From the NCBI RefSeq assembly GCF_046483665.1, contig NZ_JAWOCR010000029.1:1-41573 (forward strand): a DNA stretch of 41,573 nucleotides, written 5' to 3'. Source of the DNA: Thiohalophilus sp046483665 (GTDB lineage: Bacteria; Pseudomonadota; Gammaproteobacteria; UBA6429; Thiohalophilaceae). Made by a program: the position numbers and the translations under genes. The notes below the pieces were generated by a model. That model did no database searches. It was not told the origin of the DNA and saw only the letters and a program-made list of their open reading frames with translations. Within the stretch, counting starts at the first letter, position 1. Each line of letters begins with the position of its first letter. Below are positions 7,664 to 14,909 of the stretch, piece after piece.

Positions 7664-8523
7664 TCGAGGTCGCCGCGCAATAGCTGGTACATCTCGTCAA
7701 GCTGTTCGTCGGCGTCTCGCCGTGTCTTCTCCACCAGCTCCGGTGTTATACCGACCACGGACCAGATAGCGGGATCCAGCCGTTGCTCCTGCTCGGCGGC
7801 GGGACGCCGGTCCTCTTCGGTCGGTGTGGAGAGGCCGTTGGCCAGATGCACGATCGCCGCCTGTTGCAGATAATGTTCCGCGTGGCGAGGCTGATGGTGA
7901 TGGGCGATACATTCGACCAGTAATAACGGCAACTGCCAGTGCTTGGCCAGCGCCCCACCCAGTTGCGCATGGTCAAAGCCGAATTCACGCCGCTCGCCCA
8001 GATAAAACGGCATGGCGCCATGTTGGGTATGCTCCAGCGCACGACGCGCATACTCGGGATAGCGAGTGAACATGATCAACCGGCCGATATCATGCAGCAA
8101 TCCGGCCACGAACAGGCTATCAGGCTCGCGCAGCCGGACCTGGCTCGCCAGATGCCGGGCCAGCAATCCGCAATGAATACTGTGTCGCCAGAAGGCTTCC
8201 AGAGACCCCAGCGCCTCCGGGATGCCTTCGAAGGTCTGCACCACCGAGGTGGCCAGAATCAGATCCCGCACCCGGCGCGTCCCGATCACGGTGATTGCCC
8301 GCTGCACCGTGTCGATCTCGTGACTCAAACCGTAATAGACGCTATTGGCCATGCGCAGCAAGCGCACGGTCAGACCGGGATCCTGGGCGATGACGTCGCC
8401 AATCGCCTGCATCGGACAGCCGGGATCGTCCACCATGCGATTAACGCGCACAAAGACGCCGGGCAAAGTCACTACCTCATTGGTCTGACGGACAACCTCG
8501 TTCAGGGAAAGTGTATTTGTCAT
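7654..8523 (-). CDS. HDOD domain protein
   Basis: A 289-aa cytosolic signalling protein with an HDOD domain over most of its length: DVIAQDPGLTVRLLRMANS and the motif LLHDIGRLIMF (HDIG at about 154-157), then HAQLGGALAKHWQLP and IAHHHQP. HDOD proteins are usually non-catalytic relatives of HD phosphohydrolases that work in regulation, often with receiver or GGDEF partners. Here the gene lies 45 bp downstream of a receiver-like gene on the same strand, so the two probably act together. Shine-Dalgarno before the ATG is weak, consistent with coupling. Converges on and overlaps the thioredoxin/HEAT gene by 10 bp. Confidence 0.9.
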   Translation of the reverse strand: MTNTLSLNEVVRQTNEVVTLPGVFVRVNRMVDDPGCPMQAIGDVIAQDPGLTVRLLRMANSVYYGLSHEIDTVQRAITVIGTRRVRDLILATSVVQTFEGIPEALGSLEAFWRHSIHCGLLARHLASQVRLREPDSLFVAGLLHDIGRLIMFTRYPEYARRALEHTQHGAMPFYLGERREFGFDHAQLGGALAKHWQLPLLLVECIAHHHQPRHAEHYLQQAAIVHLANGLSTPTEEDRRPAAEQEQRLDPAIWSVVGITPELVEKTRRDADEQLDEMYQLLRGDLDQA

Positions 8524-8568
8524 CGTAACAACAAATTACCACATAAAGTAGAGGGAAATAAACCACAC

Positions 8569-8961
8569 TTATCCGGCACTCTCCAACCGCTGAAGCGCCG
8601 CTTCCAGTTCGACCTGCTCGATCGGAAACGGCAACGCGGCATGAATGGGAAACCGCGCTGCCACCCGTTCGAACTGGTGCAGATATTCCTTCTCATAAAA
8701 CACGATTACCCGGGTATCGGGCATACGCTGAACGACCGCCATCAGGGTCTCCAGACTGCTGGTTCGATCCCGAAAATCTGACTGAAAATTGAATTCGGTG
8801 ACAATCACCTGCGGCTGACGCGTTTTTAACACCCTGGCTGCCTTGCGCACCGAGTCAGTGGTCTCTACCTGATAGCCGTATTGACGGTACAGCGAGGCAA
8901 AATCCGGGTAACCGCCCAGCTCAATGATCGCCAGCAGTTCACGTGAATTCTGTGTGGAAAT
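8569..8961 (-). CDS. Degenerate receiver-like protein with a probable AUU start
   Basis: The frame is open from a TAG at 9004-9006 and has no ATG, GTG or TTG before a GTG at 8850. Starting at 8850 would delete the first beta-alpha-beta of the fold. An ATT at 8961 lies 7 bases after AAGGGAG (8975-8969), giving 130 aa: beta1 ELLAIIELGG, alpha1, beta2 YQVETTD, alpha2 SVRKAARVLKTRQP, beta3 PQVIVTEFNF, then RVIVFYEK and a C-terminal helix. This matches a CheY-type receiver, but Glu56 sits where the phospho-acceptor Asp is expected and the beta1 acidic pair is reduced to one Glu, so phosphorylation is doubtful. Sits 45 bp upstream of the HDOD gene. AUU starts occur in infC and pcnB, where IF3 limits them. 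Confidence 0.72.
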   Translation of the reverse strand: MSTQNSRELLAIIELGGYPDFASLYRQYGYQVETTDSVRKAARVLKTRQPQVIVTEFNFQSDFRDRTSSLETLMAVVQRMPDTRVIVFYEKEYLHQFERVAARFPIHAALPFPIEQVELEAALQRLESAG

Positions 8962-8968
8962 GGCGGGA

Positions 8969-8975
8969 CTCCCTT
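8969..8975 (-). promoter_or_regulatory. Ribosome binding site that decides a non-canonical start
   Basis: AAGGGAG on the minus strand, 7 bases before ATT at 8961. It is the only strong Shine-Dalgarno in the reading frame and is the main reason for the AUU start. Confidence 0.65.
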
Positions 8976-9139
8976 GAAATACAGGCCAAAAACCGCATGT
9001 ATACTAGCATACTGCCTATGAGTTATTGAGCCATTGCCGCTCAGCCAGTATGCTTGTCGACCTTTCACAATCGCCATGCAGCCAGGCTCATTAGCGGGCT
9101 GTGCGTTATTCAACCATATCGGTGCACAAGGTGGGGACT

Positions 9140-9379
9140 ATGCCGTATTACGTATACAAAATGAACGAAGGACTCAATTCAATGGTCAGGAACCTCGAAT
9201 GTCTGAACGAATTTGAATCCTTCAAGGATGCCAAGAATTTTGCCCGTGACCGACGCAGCGAGCAGAACGAAGGGGACGAGGCACTCTACAAGGTCATCTT
9301 TGCCGCCAATCAGCTGGCAGCTGAAGAGATGCTCACCGAAAAGCGGGAAGAACCGATCCTGCGTGAGTGGGAAAAGTAA
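9140..9379 (+). CDS. Small conserved hypothetical protein
   Basis: A 79-aa charged protein beginning MPYYVYKMNEGLNSMV and ending EEPILREWEK, with mixed beta then helical character and one Cys (NLECLNEF). The ATG at 9140 follows AAGGTGGGG at a good distance; in-frame codons from 9101 precede that site and are rejected. The next gene, a four-cysteine protein, begins 23 bp later on the same strand, so the two may be cotranscribed. I see no metal motif, signal peptide or membrane segment and cannot name the family. Confidence 0.75.
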   Translation: MPYYVYKMNEGLNSMVRNLECLNEFESFKDAKNFARDRRSEQNEGDEALYKVIFAANQLAAEEMLTEKREEPILREWEK

Positions 9380-9402
9380 CCATCTGAATCTGCAGGCCTG
9401 GT

Positions 9403-9861
9403 GTGGAAGAAGACGAGTACAGATCCACTTATCATGAGATCAACGAACGCCGTTGTATCTTTGAAAAGTCCATTAATTCCCGCCGCAGTACCTGCGAGCA
9501 TGGACGCCGCTTTAATCTCGCCGATCGCGAAGGAGTCGCCTGCAGCTCCGAGGCCGGCAATGCCCGTTGCCAGTTGTTTCTCGATCTCATGCGAAAAAAC
9601 TCCAGCTTTGCCCTGCAACAGCTGCGTATTGATGGCCCCTTGCCCCATGCCAAGGAAGTGAAGGTACAAACCGGCGGGCTGCTGGGACTACAGGCCCAGC
9701 TCTACCCGGACAAAAAAGATACCGGAGAAGTGGAGAACATCGCCGGGCTTCTACGTCACGCGCAGAATCACTATGGCGAGCTGGATAATCTCCCCTTTAC
9801 TGAACTGGTTAAAACCATCGTCCGCTTCGAAGGGCGCAACAAACGGCATGGCCGTCGTTAA
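9403..9861 (+). CDS. Four-cysteine protein, paralogue 1
   Basis: A 152-aa soluble protein from a GTG start preceded by GCAGG. The N-terminal half carries Cys18, Cys31, Cys47 and Cys56, i.e. C-x12-C-x15-C-x8-C, with context ERRCIF, RRSTCEHG, VACSSE, NARCQLF. The C-terminal half has KVQTGGLLGLQAQ, then HYGELDNLPFTELVKTI and a basic tail RNKRHGRR. The protein at 33884-34294 has the same cysteine spacing and the same GGLxGLQ and LPxxxLV segments, so these are paralogues. Four cysteines in such an arrangement could hold zinc or an iron-sulfur cluster. Function unknown. Confidence 0.82.
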   Translation: MEEDEYRSTYHEINERRCIFEKSINSRRSTCEHGRRFNLADREGVACSSEAGNARCQLFLDLMRKNSSFALQQLRIDGPLPHAKEVKVQTGGLLGLQAQLYPDKKDTGEVENIAGLLRHAQNHYGELDNLPFTELVKTIVRFEGRNKRHGRR

Positions 9862-10060
9862 GCGTTAACGCTGCACAGAATCTCTGCCTATCCGCTGCGC
9901 AGGAGAAACACCGGGCACACCGTAAAGCGGTTTACCCTTCGGTGAAAGCGATATCTTTTGACCTCGAGGGGAAAAATTATTACAACACTACATTGATTGT
10001 ATGACGCGCATGCGTGCGGGCGTGCGGGGCATGAAACCGGAATAGAGTAAGTCCCTGGAT

Positions 10061-10486
10061 TCAGTCGTCGCTGGCAGACCTGCTGTCGTTAAACCAGTCG
10101 TAGGCGCAATCGAGATGCGCGCGAATACGCATAATCCCATCGATACCGTCGTCGACCATAACTTTCAGGGGACTGCGGTCCTGGAACTGCTTGTTACGCT
10201 GTTTCATCCACAGGGCCCCCATAGACGGATTATGCGGATAGGTCGTACGCAAGGCATCAACAATACCGACAATGTGTTCGAGACGCTCATCCACTTCGTT
10301 GGTTTGGGGGAACGGCGTATCTTCACGATAACGACGTAGTGCCCGGGTAGGTGTTTTCGGCGGCAAATTCAACAAATCCACCTGTTGCTGGGCGGTCATA
10401 CCCCAGCTATCGAGAATCGACATAACAACACGGGTCAGCTCGACCCGTTCTATGGAACTCAGCTTGCCCGTGTGAACTTCACTCAT
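10061..10486 (-). CDS. Orphan MbcA/ParS/Xre-type antitoxin-like protein (DUF2384)
   Basis: A 141-aa protein with an N-terminal helical DNA-binding-like region (RVVMSILDSWGMTAQQQVDLL, then a P-K-T-PTRALRRYRED segment) and a C-terminal domain with WMKQRNKQFQDRSPLKVMVDDGIDGIM-type features (W..RN..F....PL..M..GI.G). This is the toxin-binding region typical of the antitoxins paired with RES-domain NAD-degrading toxins. No RES toxin frame lies on either side, so it is an orphan or a pure regulator. The ATG at 10486 gives MSEVHTGKL. The 196-bp gap upstream and 199-bp gap downstream hold no gene I can support. Confidence 0.75.
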   Translation of the reverse strand: MSEVHTGKLSSIERVELTRVVMSILDSWGMTAQQQVDLLNLPPKTPTRALRRYREDTPFPQTNEVDERLEHIVGIVDALRTTYPHNPSMGALWMKQRNKQFQDRSPLKVMVDDGIDGIMRIRAHLDCAYDWFNDSRSASDD

Positions 10487-10682
10487 GATAACCCTGTCTG
10501 GTATACCGGATTGCGTATAACCCAGTTTAATTTGTCATTCGCCATTGTACAATAAACAGCATGCGTAGTGCTGCCTTGATGCTGCGCGATACAATAATAG
10601 TCACGCGAGAGAGTCGTACCGGCCTCAAAGCCCGGAAAAATGACGCGGGATATTGCTGAACCGGTGACAGGCAGGCGAGCAC

Positions 10683-11966
10683 TCAGAACTTGATGAAGGG
10701 TAACGAATAATCGAAGTTCATCATCTGCTGCTCCCCAAGGGCGTTGTACAACACCTGCAGGAACGGCAGGTTCTGATCCACATCCCGGCAAAAGCGATAC
10801 GTGGTATTTACCGCCAGTTCAAAAAAACATTCTCCCAGCTGCTTTTCATCGAGTTGGCCATAAGCGTATCCCTCAAGCAGCCTGGCCACTTCGGGATCGG
10901 CGATCAACAGAAAACGCAGCATCGCTGTACGCACCAGCAGCATCTGAATATAAATAAAACTGTCGGGCATGGTATAGAACCACTCCCGGAACAGGCAGTT
11001 GTAAAGATAACGGGACATATAGCGATCAAGCTGCGTGGATAAAGCCTGTTTAACCTGATGCTCAGATTCGTAAAAACGTTCAGTCCAGTTGCCCGGGTTA
11101 TTTTCATTCATCAATGCGCTGAATATCTGTTTTGCCAGTTGGCTGGTTTTCTCCTGCGGAAACTGTTCCTGTTTTAACTGCAGAATTGACTGAATCACAA
11201 TCAGGGCCATCGGCTCGTCTGACTGGTATTGTTCCAGGTAATCAGCCCAATGCAGAAAAGACTCCCGGGAATCCGCACGTTTCAGCTCTTTTTCCAGTAA
11301 TGATGTTTCAAACGTCTCGCAACCCCGATGATAAAAACGGGAAATCCGGTTCGCCACGCTGGCCAGCGCGTACAGACGAACGGCCAGCGGCTCATTTTCA
11401 CGCGCCATGATGGACAGGAAACTGTCCCTGACCTTTGAAAATTGTTGAGCGTAATAATCCGACTTGCTGCGCGGCAACTCGCGCGTAATCGGATACTCGG
11501 CACGTGGCAAGTCCGAGGGGCTGAAGCGAACCAGTGATGACAGGCTCTTCTGGGAGAAGCAACGGCGAACCACCTCCGGACAGGAAAGCGCTCCCGACAT
11601 TTCCACGTTGTCGCCCCGACGCACAATCACCCGCGGGAAAAACGTACAGATATTGCCCAGCGGCTCTACCCCATGTGCACGATGGATATCACATAACCCA
11701 TCCTGCGCGAGCATGGGACAATAACCATTATCGGTCATATTGATATGGGCATAGTCATAATCGCCCAGAACAGGTTTGTCATTAATCCGGATATAGGTTT
11801 CAAACAGAGCACGTTGTCCGGGTTCCTCAGACATGCGCGCCTGCAACAGCTCATAATGCTGACGGTCGAGTTTGATCTCCCAGCGCTGGCAACAGGTATC
11901 CGGGCAATCCCCGCCCAGGCATTGAAAGTCTCGAAAGTAGTCCTGGGTTTTATAATTCAATGACAT
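10683..11966 (-). CDS. FliB-like lysine N-methylase family protein
   Basis: A 427-aa cytosolic protein with the family opening YFRDFQCLGGDCPDTCC (Cys16, 21, 25, 26) and WEIKLD, then Cys83 (GYCPML), Cys92 (CDIH), Cys107 (GNICTFFPR) and Cys129 (LSCPEVV). This cysteine array is typical of the flagellin lysine-N-methylase FliB family, whose Salmonella member methylates flagellin lysines. No flagellar gene is in the window, so the substrate here is open. It lies 21 bp after the Csd4-like gene, last of three tightly packed genes. The Shine-Dalgarno before the ATG is weak, which fits coupling to the gene in front. Family assignment good, function uncertain. Confidence 0.85.
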   Translation of the reverse strand: MSLNYKTQDYFRDFQCLGGDCPDTCCQRWEIKLDRQHYELLQARMSEEPGQRALFETYIRINDKPVLGDYDYAHINMTDNGYCPMLAQDGLCDIHRAHGVEPLGNICTFFPRVIVRRGDNVEMSGALSCPEVVRRCFSQKSLSSLVRFSPSDLPRAEYPITRELPRSKSDYYAQQFSKVRDSFLSIMARENEPLAVRLYALASVANRISRFYHRGCETFETSLLEKELKRADSRESFLHWADYLEQYQSDEPMALIVIQSILQLKQEQFPQEKTSQLAKQIFSALMNENNPGNWTERFYESEHQVKQALSTQLDRYMSRYLYNCLFREWFYTMPDSFIYIQMLLVRTAMLRFLLIADPEVARLLEGYAYGQLDEKQLGECFFELAVNTTYRFCRDVDQNLPFLQVLYNALGEQQMMNFDYSLPFIKF

Positions 11967-11987
11967 TAATACATACCGCGCAGAAAA

Positions 11988-13430
11988 TCAGTCAGCTTGC
12001 CGGGGATAGTACGCCAAATCGACGCCGGACTCGTTCGAAGGTTGTTGGGTAAAATCAGCCAGAATCATGCCACTGAATTTATCGCCGCGATAAACTTCCA
12101 CCCGAAACTGTTGCGCCTGTCTGTCAATGGAAAACCGTGGCATAAAATCCTCATGTGAAACAAACACACCAGCCTCATCATGCACATCGGCATGTACAAA
12201 ACCGATAATATTAACCCGGTATTCATCCCGGGGGATGACCATAAACTTATTACGCACCCTGATTTTCTCACCCGGCCTGACCAGCTTATAACGATCATCC
12301 ACCAATACCGGGATGTATTTCAGGCTGTCATCAAATTCCATGAATTCAGCCTGCAGATTGGCCACCCCCCGATTACCGTAACGCACCTTGTAGTGTCGGC
12401 CGGACCCGACAACGGCAAGCAGCGGGTTGCTGGCTTCCACTTGCAAAGGCTGGCGCGCTGTCATTGGAACGTAGCGTAGCCAGTCCCGGGCATTAGTCAT
12501 ATCCAGAAAAAGTCGCTTATTAAACATGGCAAGATACAGTTCCTTTTCGATCGCCTGTTTAACATGAGCCGGTTCAAGTGTAAAATCGCGTCGATATTCA
12601 ATACCCATTTCCTGCATGAAGGCTTCGATAACATTCAGGTGGTAAAAAGCCCGAAATGCCGTGTTCATGGATTTGCTGGCTTCGACGCCGAACGCCGCTT
12701 TGTTATTACGTACTGCGAAATAGGTCAGGGTTTTTTCCATATCCCGGTCGCCTTCTCGAGTGCGCGTGTTCTTGAGATGATAACGGTGCTCCGGATCGAG
12801 CAGCCGCTGATTAACTCGCCGGATCACTTTATCGCCCGTTTTATGCAGGTTCCCATAACGCCTGCTCGCTACTTCAGCCTGATCGATAATCAGACTCTGG
12901 CCCCAGCGGTGAGGGCCACGTAGCGAGTCCAGATGCCGGGGCCGATAATAACCACTGCCATCATGCAGATTGAGCACAATGTCGACCTGTTTGTTCAATA
13001 TTATATTTTTGATTTTCTGTACTGTGCCAAATTCCGGATCTTCTTCGGCCAGTTCAAGAAATTTGCGATTCATATCGCCGTGCACGCCACGCGAGCGGCG
13101 CACGATGCTTTCGAAATTCAGATTGGGAACCACCCAGATATTGCCATAGTTAATCTGATAGTCGGTTACCAGCAGGGAAGCAGCATTAAACCCACCGGGC
13201 TCATCCCCCTGGATACCACCGATAATCAGCAATGTCGGTGCTGATGGATTGGAACCCTGTTTGTGCAGTGTAAAATCGAGCTTGGCCGTCGCCGCCTGTA
13301 TTACCTCGAAAGGCAAGAGCATCATCAGGCACAGTATTAATCCGGAATACAACCCCATAACGCGATGTCGCCCGGGTTCGGCAAGAGCATTGTCCGGTTG
13401 TATCGTAATGACCTGTGGTTGGTTCAACAT
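11988..13430 (-). CDS. Csd4-like peptidoglycan carboxypeptidase (M14/M99 zinc peptidase)
   Basis: A 480-aa exported enzyme related to Helicobacter Csd4 and Campylobacter Pgp1, which trim muropeptide tripeptides and set helical cell shape. The zinc motif LLIIGGIQGDEPGGF has Gln74 and Glu77, and LNLHDGSGYYRP has His156. The Gln-Glu-His set and the 79-residue Glu-His gap match Csd4 (Gln46, Glu49, His128). C-terminal beta-rich domains follow (from about 320). A hydrophobic segment MGLYSGLILCLMMLLPFEV ends at AQA-like A-A; it starts at internal Met25, so ATG 13358 is an alternative, but ATG 13430 has GGAAA upstream. The VanY-like gene is 29 bp upstream, FliB-like 21 bp downstream. Ordinary annotation would say succinylglutamate desuccinylase family. 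Confidence 0.85.
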   Translation of the reverse strand: MLNQPQVITIQPDNALAEPGRHRVMGLYSGLILCLMMLLPFEVIQAATAKLDFTLHKQGSNPSAPTLLIIGGIQGDEPGGFNAASLLVTDYQINYGNIWVVPNLNFESIVRRSRGVHGDMNRKFLELAEEDPEFGTVQKIKNIILNKQVDIVLNLHDGSGYYRPRHLDSLRGPHRWGQSLIIDQAEVASRRYGNLHKTGDKVIRRVNQRLLDPEHRYHLKNTRTREGDRDMEKTLTYFAVRNNKAAFGVEASKSMNTAFRAFYHLNVIEAFMQEMGIEYRRDFTLEPAHVKQAIEKELYLAMFNKRLFLDMTNARDWLRYVPMTARQPLQVEASNPLLAVVGSGRHYKVRYGNRGVANLQAEFMEFDDSLKYIPVLVDDRYKLVRPGEKIRVRNKFMVIPRDEYRVNIIGFVHADVHDEAGVFVSHEDFMPRFSIDRQAQQFRVEVYRGDKFSGMILADFTQQPSNESGVDLAYYPRQAD

Positions 13431-13459
13431 TGCAATTTCCAGCCCAAATGGAGATCAGC

Positions 13460-14350
13460 TCAGATGACTTTGATATGCCAGGGTTCGTATCGAACTCCCA
13501 GCGTATTCCCGTCGGTATAACGGATATCGACATATCCCAGCTGAACCAGCCGCTGAAAAACATCGGTATTGGCAAATTCAGCCGTGAAATTGGCATAACC
13601 CATATTGCGCTTGCCGACATCGAAATCGCCGATGCCATGAAAGGAGTAACCGGGCGGCGCCAGGGAATGCGATGCCAGAGCCAGATCTCCCTCCGTCTCA
13701 ACCGCTTTTGCCAGAAACAGGTAGAGTTGCTTGACAACACCGCGTATTCCGGAGGTCAATACCAGATCGTCGCCCACATCTTTTTTCAGGCGACGATACA
13801 AATGCAGCGATTCATCTCGATACAGGTAATTTCCGGTATACGGTACCTTGACCGTGACGTTATCCCTGATGCTTTCATTCAGACGTGAAATGACTTTCTC
13901 TCCCATGAAGCCGTATTGACGCGCGTCTGTCTCGAAGATCCGCTCGAAGAAGTCAAGTTGCGCTGTGCTGAACTTGCCTATTGAAGGATAGTTCCGCGCA
14001 TAGCGCAGCATCTGATCAAAGCCAATCAAGGCAAAATTACCATGTCCCACCAGCTGCTGGACTTTTTCAAGATGCGCCACGCTTTGTTTCAGCAATGACA
14101 TCTGCCCGGCATCAAGCTGGACATCTGTCGCTTTGACCGGCGCCGGTTTGACTGCCCGTTCCAGTTGATCGCGTATCGCCTCATCATCCAGACCCGCCAG
14201 CGGGTTGCTGTAACTAAATACCTCATTCCGGGTTTCCGCTACCCCGGCAGGTCCCGCCTGGCTGGATGGTTGATAGGCAGTGCGACATCCTGCCAGGATC
14301 AAACCGGTTGCCGAGAGGACAGAAAGGAATTTACGTCGATACAGATTCAT
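13460..14350 (-). CDS. VanY-like (M15) D,D-carboxypeptidase lipoprotein
   Basis: A 296-aa envelope protein. The N-terminus MNLYRRKFLSVLSATGLILA then GCR contains a lipobox Cys22 and a twin-arginine-like RRKFL, so Tat export of a lipoprotein is possible. The catalytic domain is C-terminal: LTSGIRG, then SHSLAPPGYSFHGIGDFDVG with His238 and Asp244 (H-x6-D), and YEPWHIKV with Glu289 and His292. These are the zinc and catalytic residues of M15B/VanY-type enzymes that remove terminal D-Ala from muropeptides. It is the first gene of a three-gene minus-strand set with the Csd4-like and FliB-like genes. A DD- then DL-carboxypeptidase order is the order in which Csd4-type substrates would be made. Confidence 0.87.
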   Translation of the reverse strand: MNLYRRKFLSVLSATGLILAGCRTAYQPSSQAGPAGVAETRNEVFSYSNPLAGLDDEAIRDQLERAVKPAPVKATDVQLDAGQMSLLKQSVAHLEKVQQLVGHGNFALIGFDQMLRYARNYPSIGKFSTAQLDFFERIFETDARQYGFMGEKVISRLNESIRDNVTVKVPYTGNYLYRDESLHLYRRLKKDVGDDLVLTSGIRGVVKQLYLFLAKAVETEGDLALASHSLAPPGYSFHGIGDFDVGKRNMGYANFTAEFANTDVFQRLVQLGYVDIRYTDGNTLGVRYEPWHIKVI

Positions 14351-14415
14351 GGTCTTATGGTTAAACTCATAGTCTCAATGACAGGCATTGTCGCCGGCAA
14401 ACACCCCGGGCAGAC

Positions 14416-14445
14416 GTGACCGGGACCAGAGATACCCAATATAAT
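14416..14445 (+). promoter_or_regulatory. Candidate sigma-70 promoter
   Basis: GTGACC (14416-14421), an 18-bp spacer and TATAAT (14440-14445), 53 bases before the ATG at 14499. Confidence 0.5.
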
Positions 14446-14498
14446 GTTCTTTTAGCGACTACAGAACCGGTTTTTTTAATATTTCAGAGTCACAACCC

Positions 14499-14894
14499 AT
14501 GAATGAGGCATCTGACAGGCTCCGTGAGCTGCGCCAACAGCTGGGGCAACAGGGTCATCGTTATCTGGCGCTTTCTCCGATCGACCTGCCGCGGGTCCGG
14601 CTCCGTTTCCCTGGTCAGTTCAAAGGTCAGGAAATTATCTGGGATGCCGATATACGGACCCTGCACTATGAATATGAGCAGGCCCGGGCAGAAAGCCGCG
14701 ACACTACCAAAGGATTTCGTCAGTATATTGATATTTGCCCGGCACAGGGTGAACGTGTTCCGATTATCGTCGCATTAAATGTGCCACAATTTGATGAACC
14801 GGCAATACTCAAAACCCTCATCATGATCCATAATTACAAAAGGCTCCGGTTGGGTCGCCATGAATTCGGTCCACCGGTGTATTTTTCCGACTAA
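14499..14894 (+). CDS. Conserved hypothetical protein upstream of the HTH-ferredoxin reductase
   Basis: A 131-aa soluble protein with the sequence SPIDLPRVRLRFPGQFKGQ in the first third, then IIWDADIRTLHYEYEQARAE and an alternating beta-rich C-terminus that ends FGPPVYFSD. No cysteine motif (single Cys in DICPAQ), signal peptide or membrane segment. A TATAAT promoter lies upstream and the reductase-fusion gene starts 15 bp after its stop, so the two form a probable operon and should share a process. Shine-Dalgarno is weak (CAGAG). I do not recognise the family. Confidence 0.78.
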   Translation: MNEASDRLRELRQQLGQQGHRYLALSPIDLPRVRLRFPGQFKGQEIIWDADIRTLHYEYEQARAESRDTTKGFRQYIDICPAQGERVPIIVALNVPQFDEPAILKTLIMIHNYKRLRLGRHEFGPPVYFSD

Positions 14895-14909
14895 ACAGGC
14901 GGCTGTAAG

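Noticed and set aside
8755..8775. ggttcgatccc, resembling a tRNA T-loop
   Set aside because: It lies inside the receiver-like coding sequence; no acceptor or anticodon stems can be drawn around it.
7939..8781. 280-aa plus-strand frame opposite the HDOD and receiver genes
   Set aside because: Antisense shadow of well-supported genes; His/Gln-rich text without motifs.
9861..9872. Perfect palindrome agcgttaacgct just after the first four-cysteine gene
   Set aside because: Short and single copy; too little to call an operator or terminator.
10483..10791. 102-aa minus-strand frame overlapping the FliB-like gene end
   Set aside because: Runs in a different frame over a supported CDS and into a gap; no motif or start signal.
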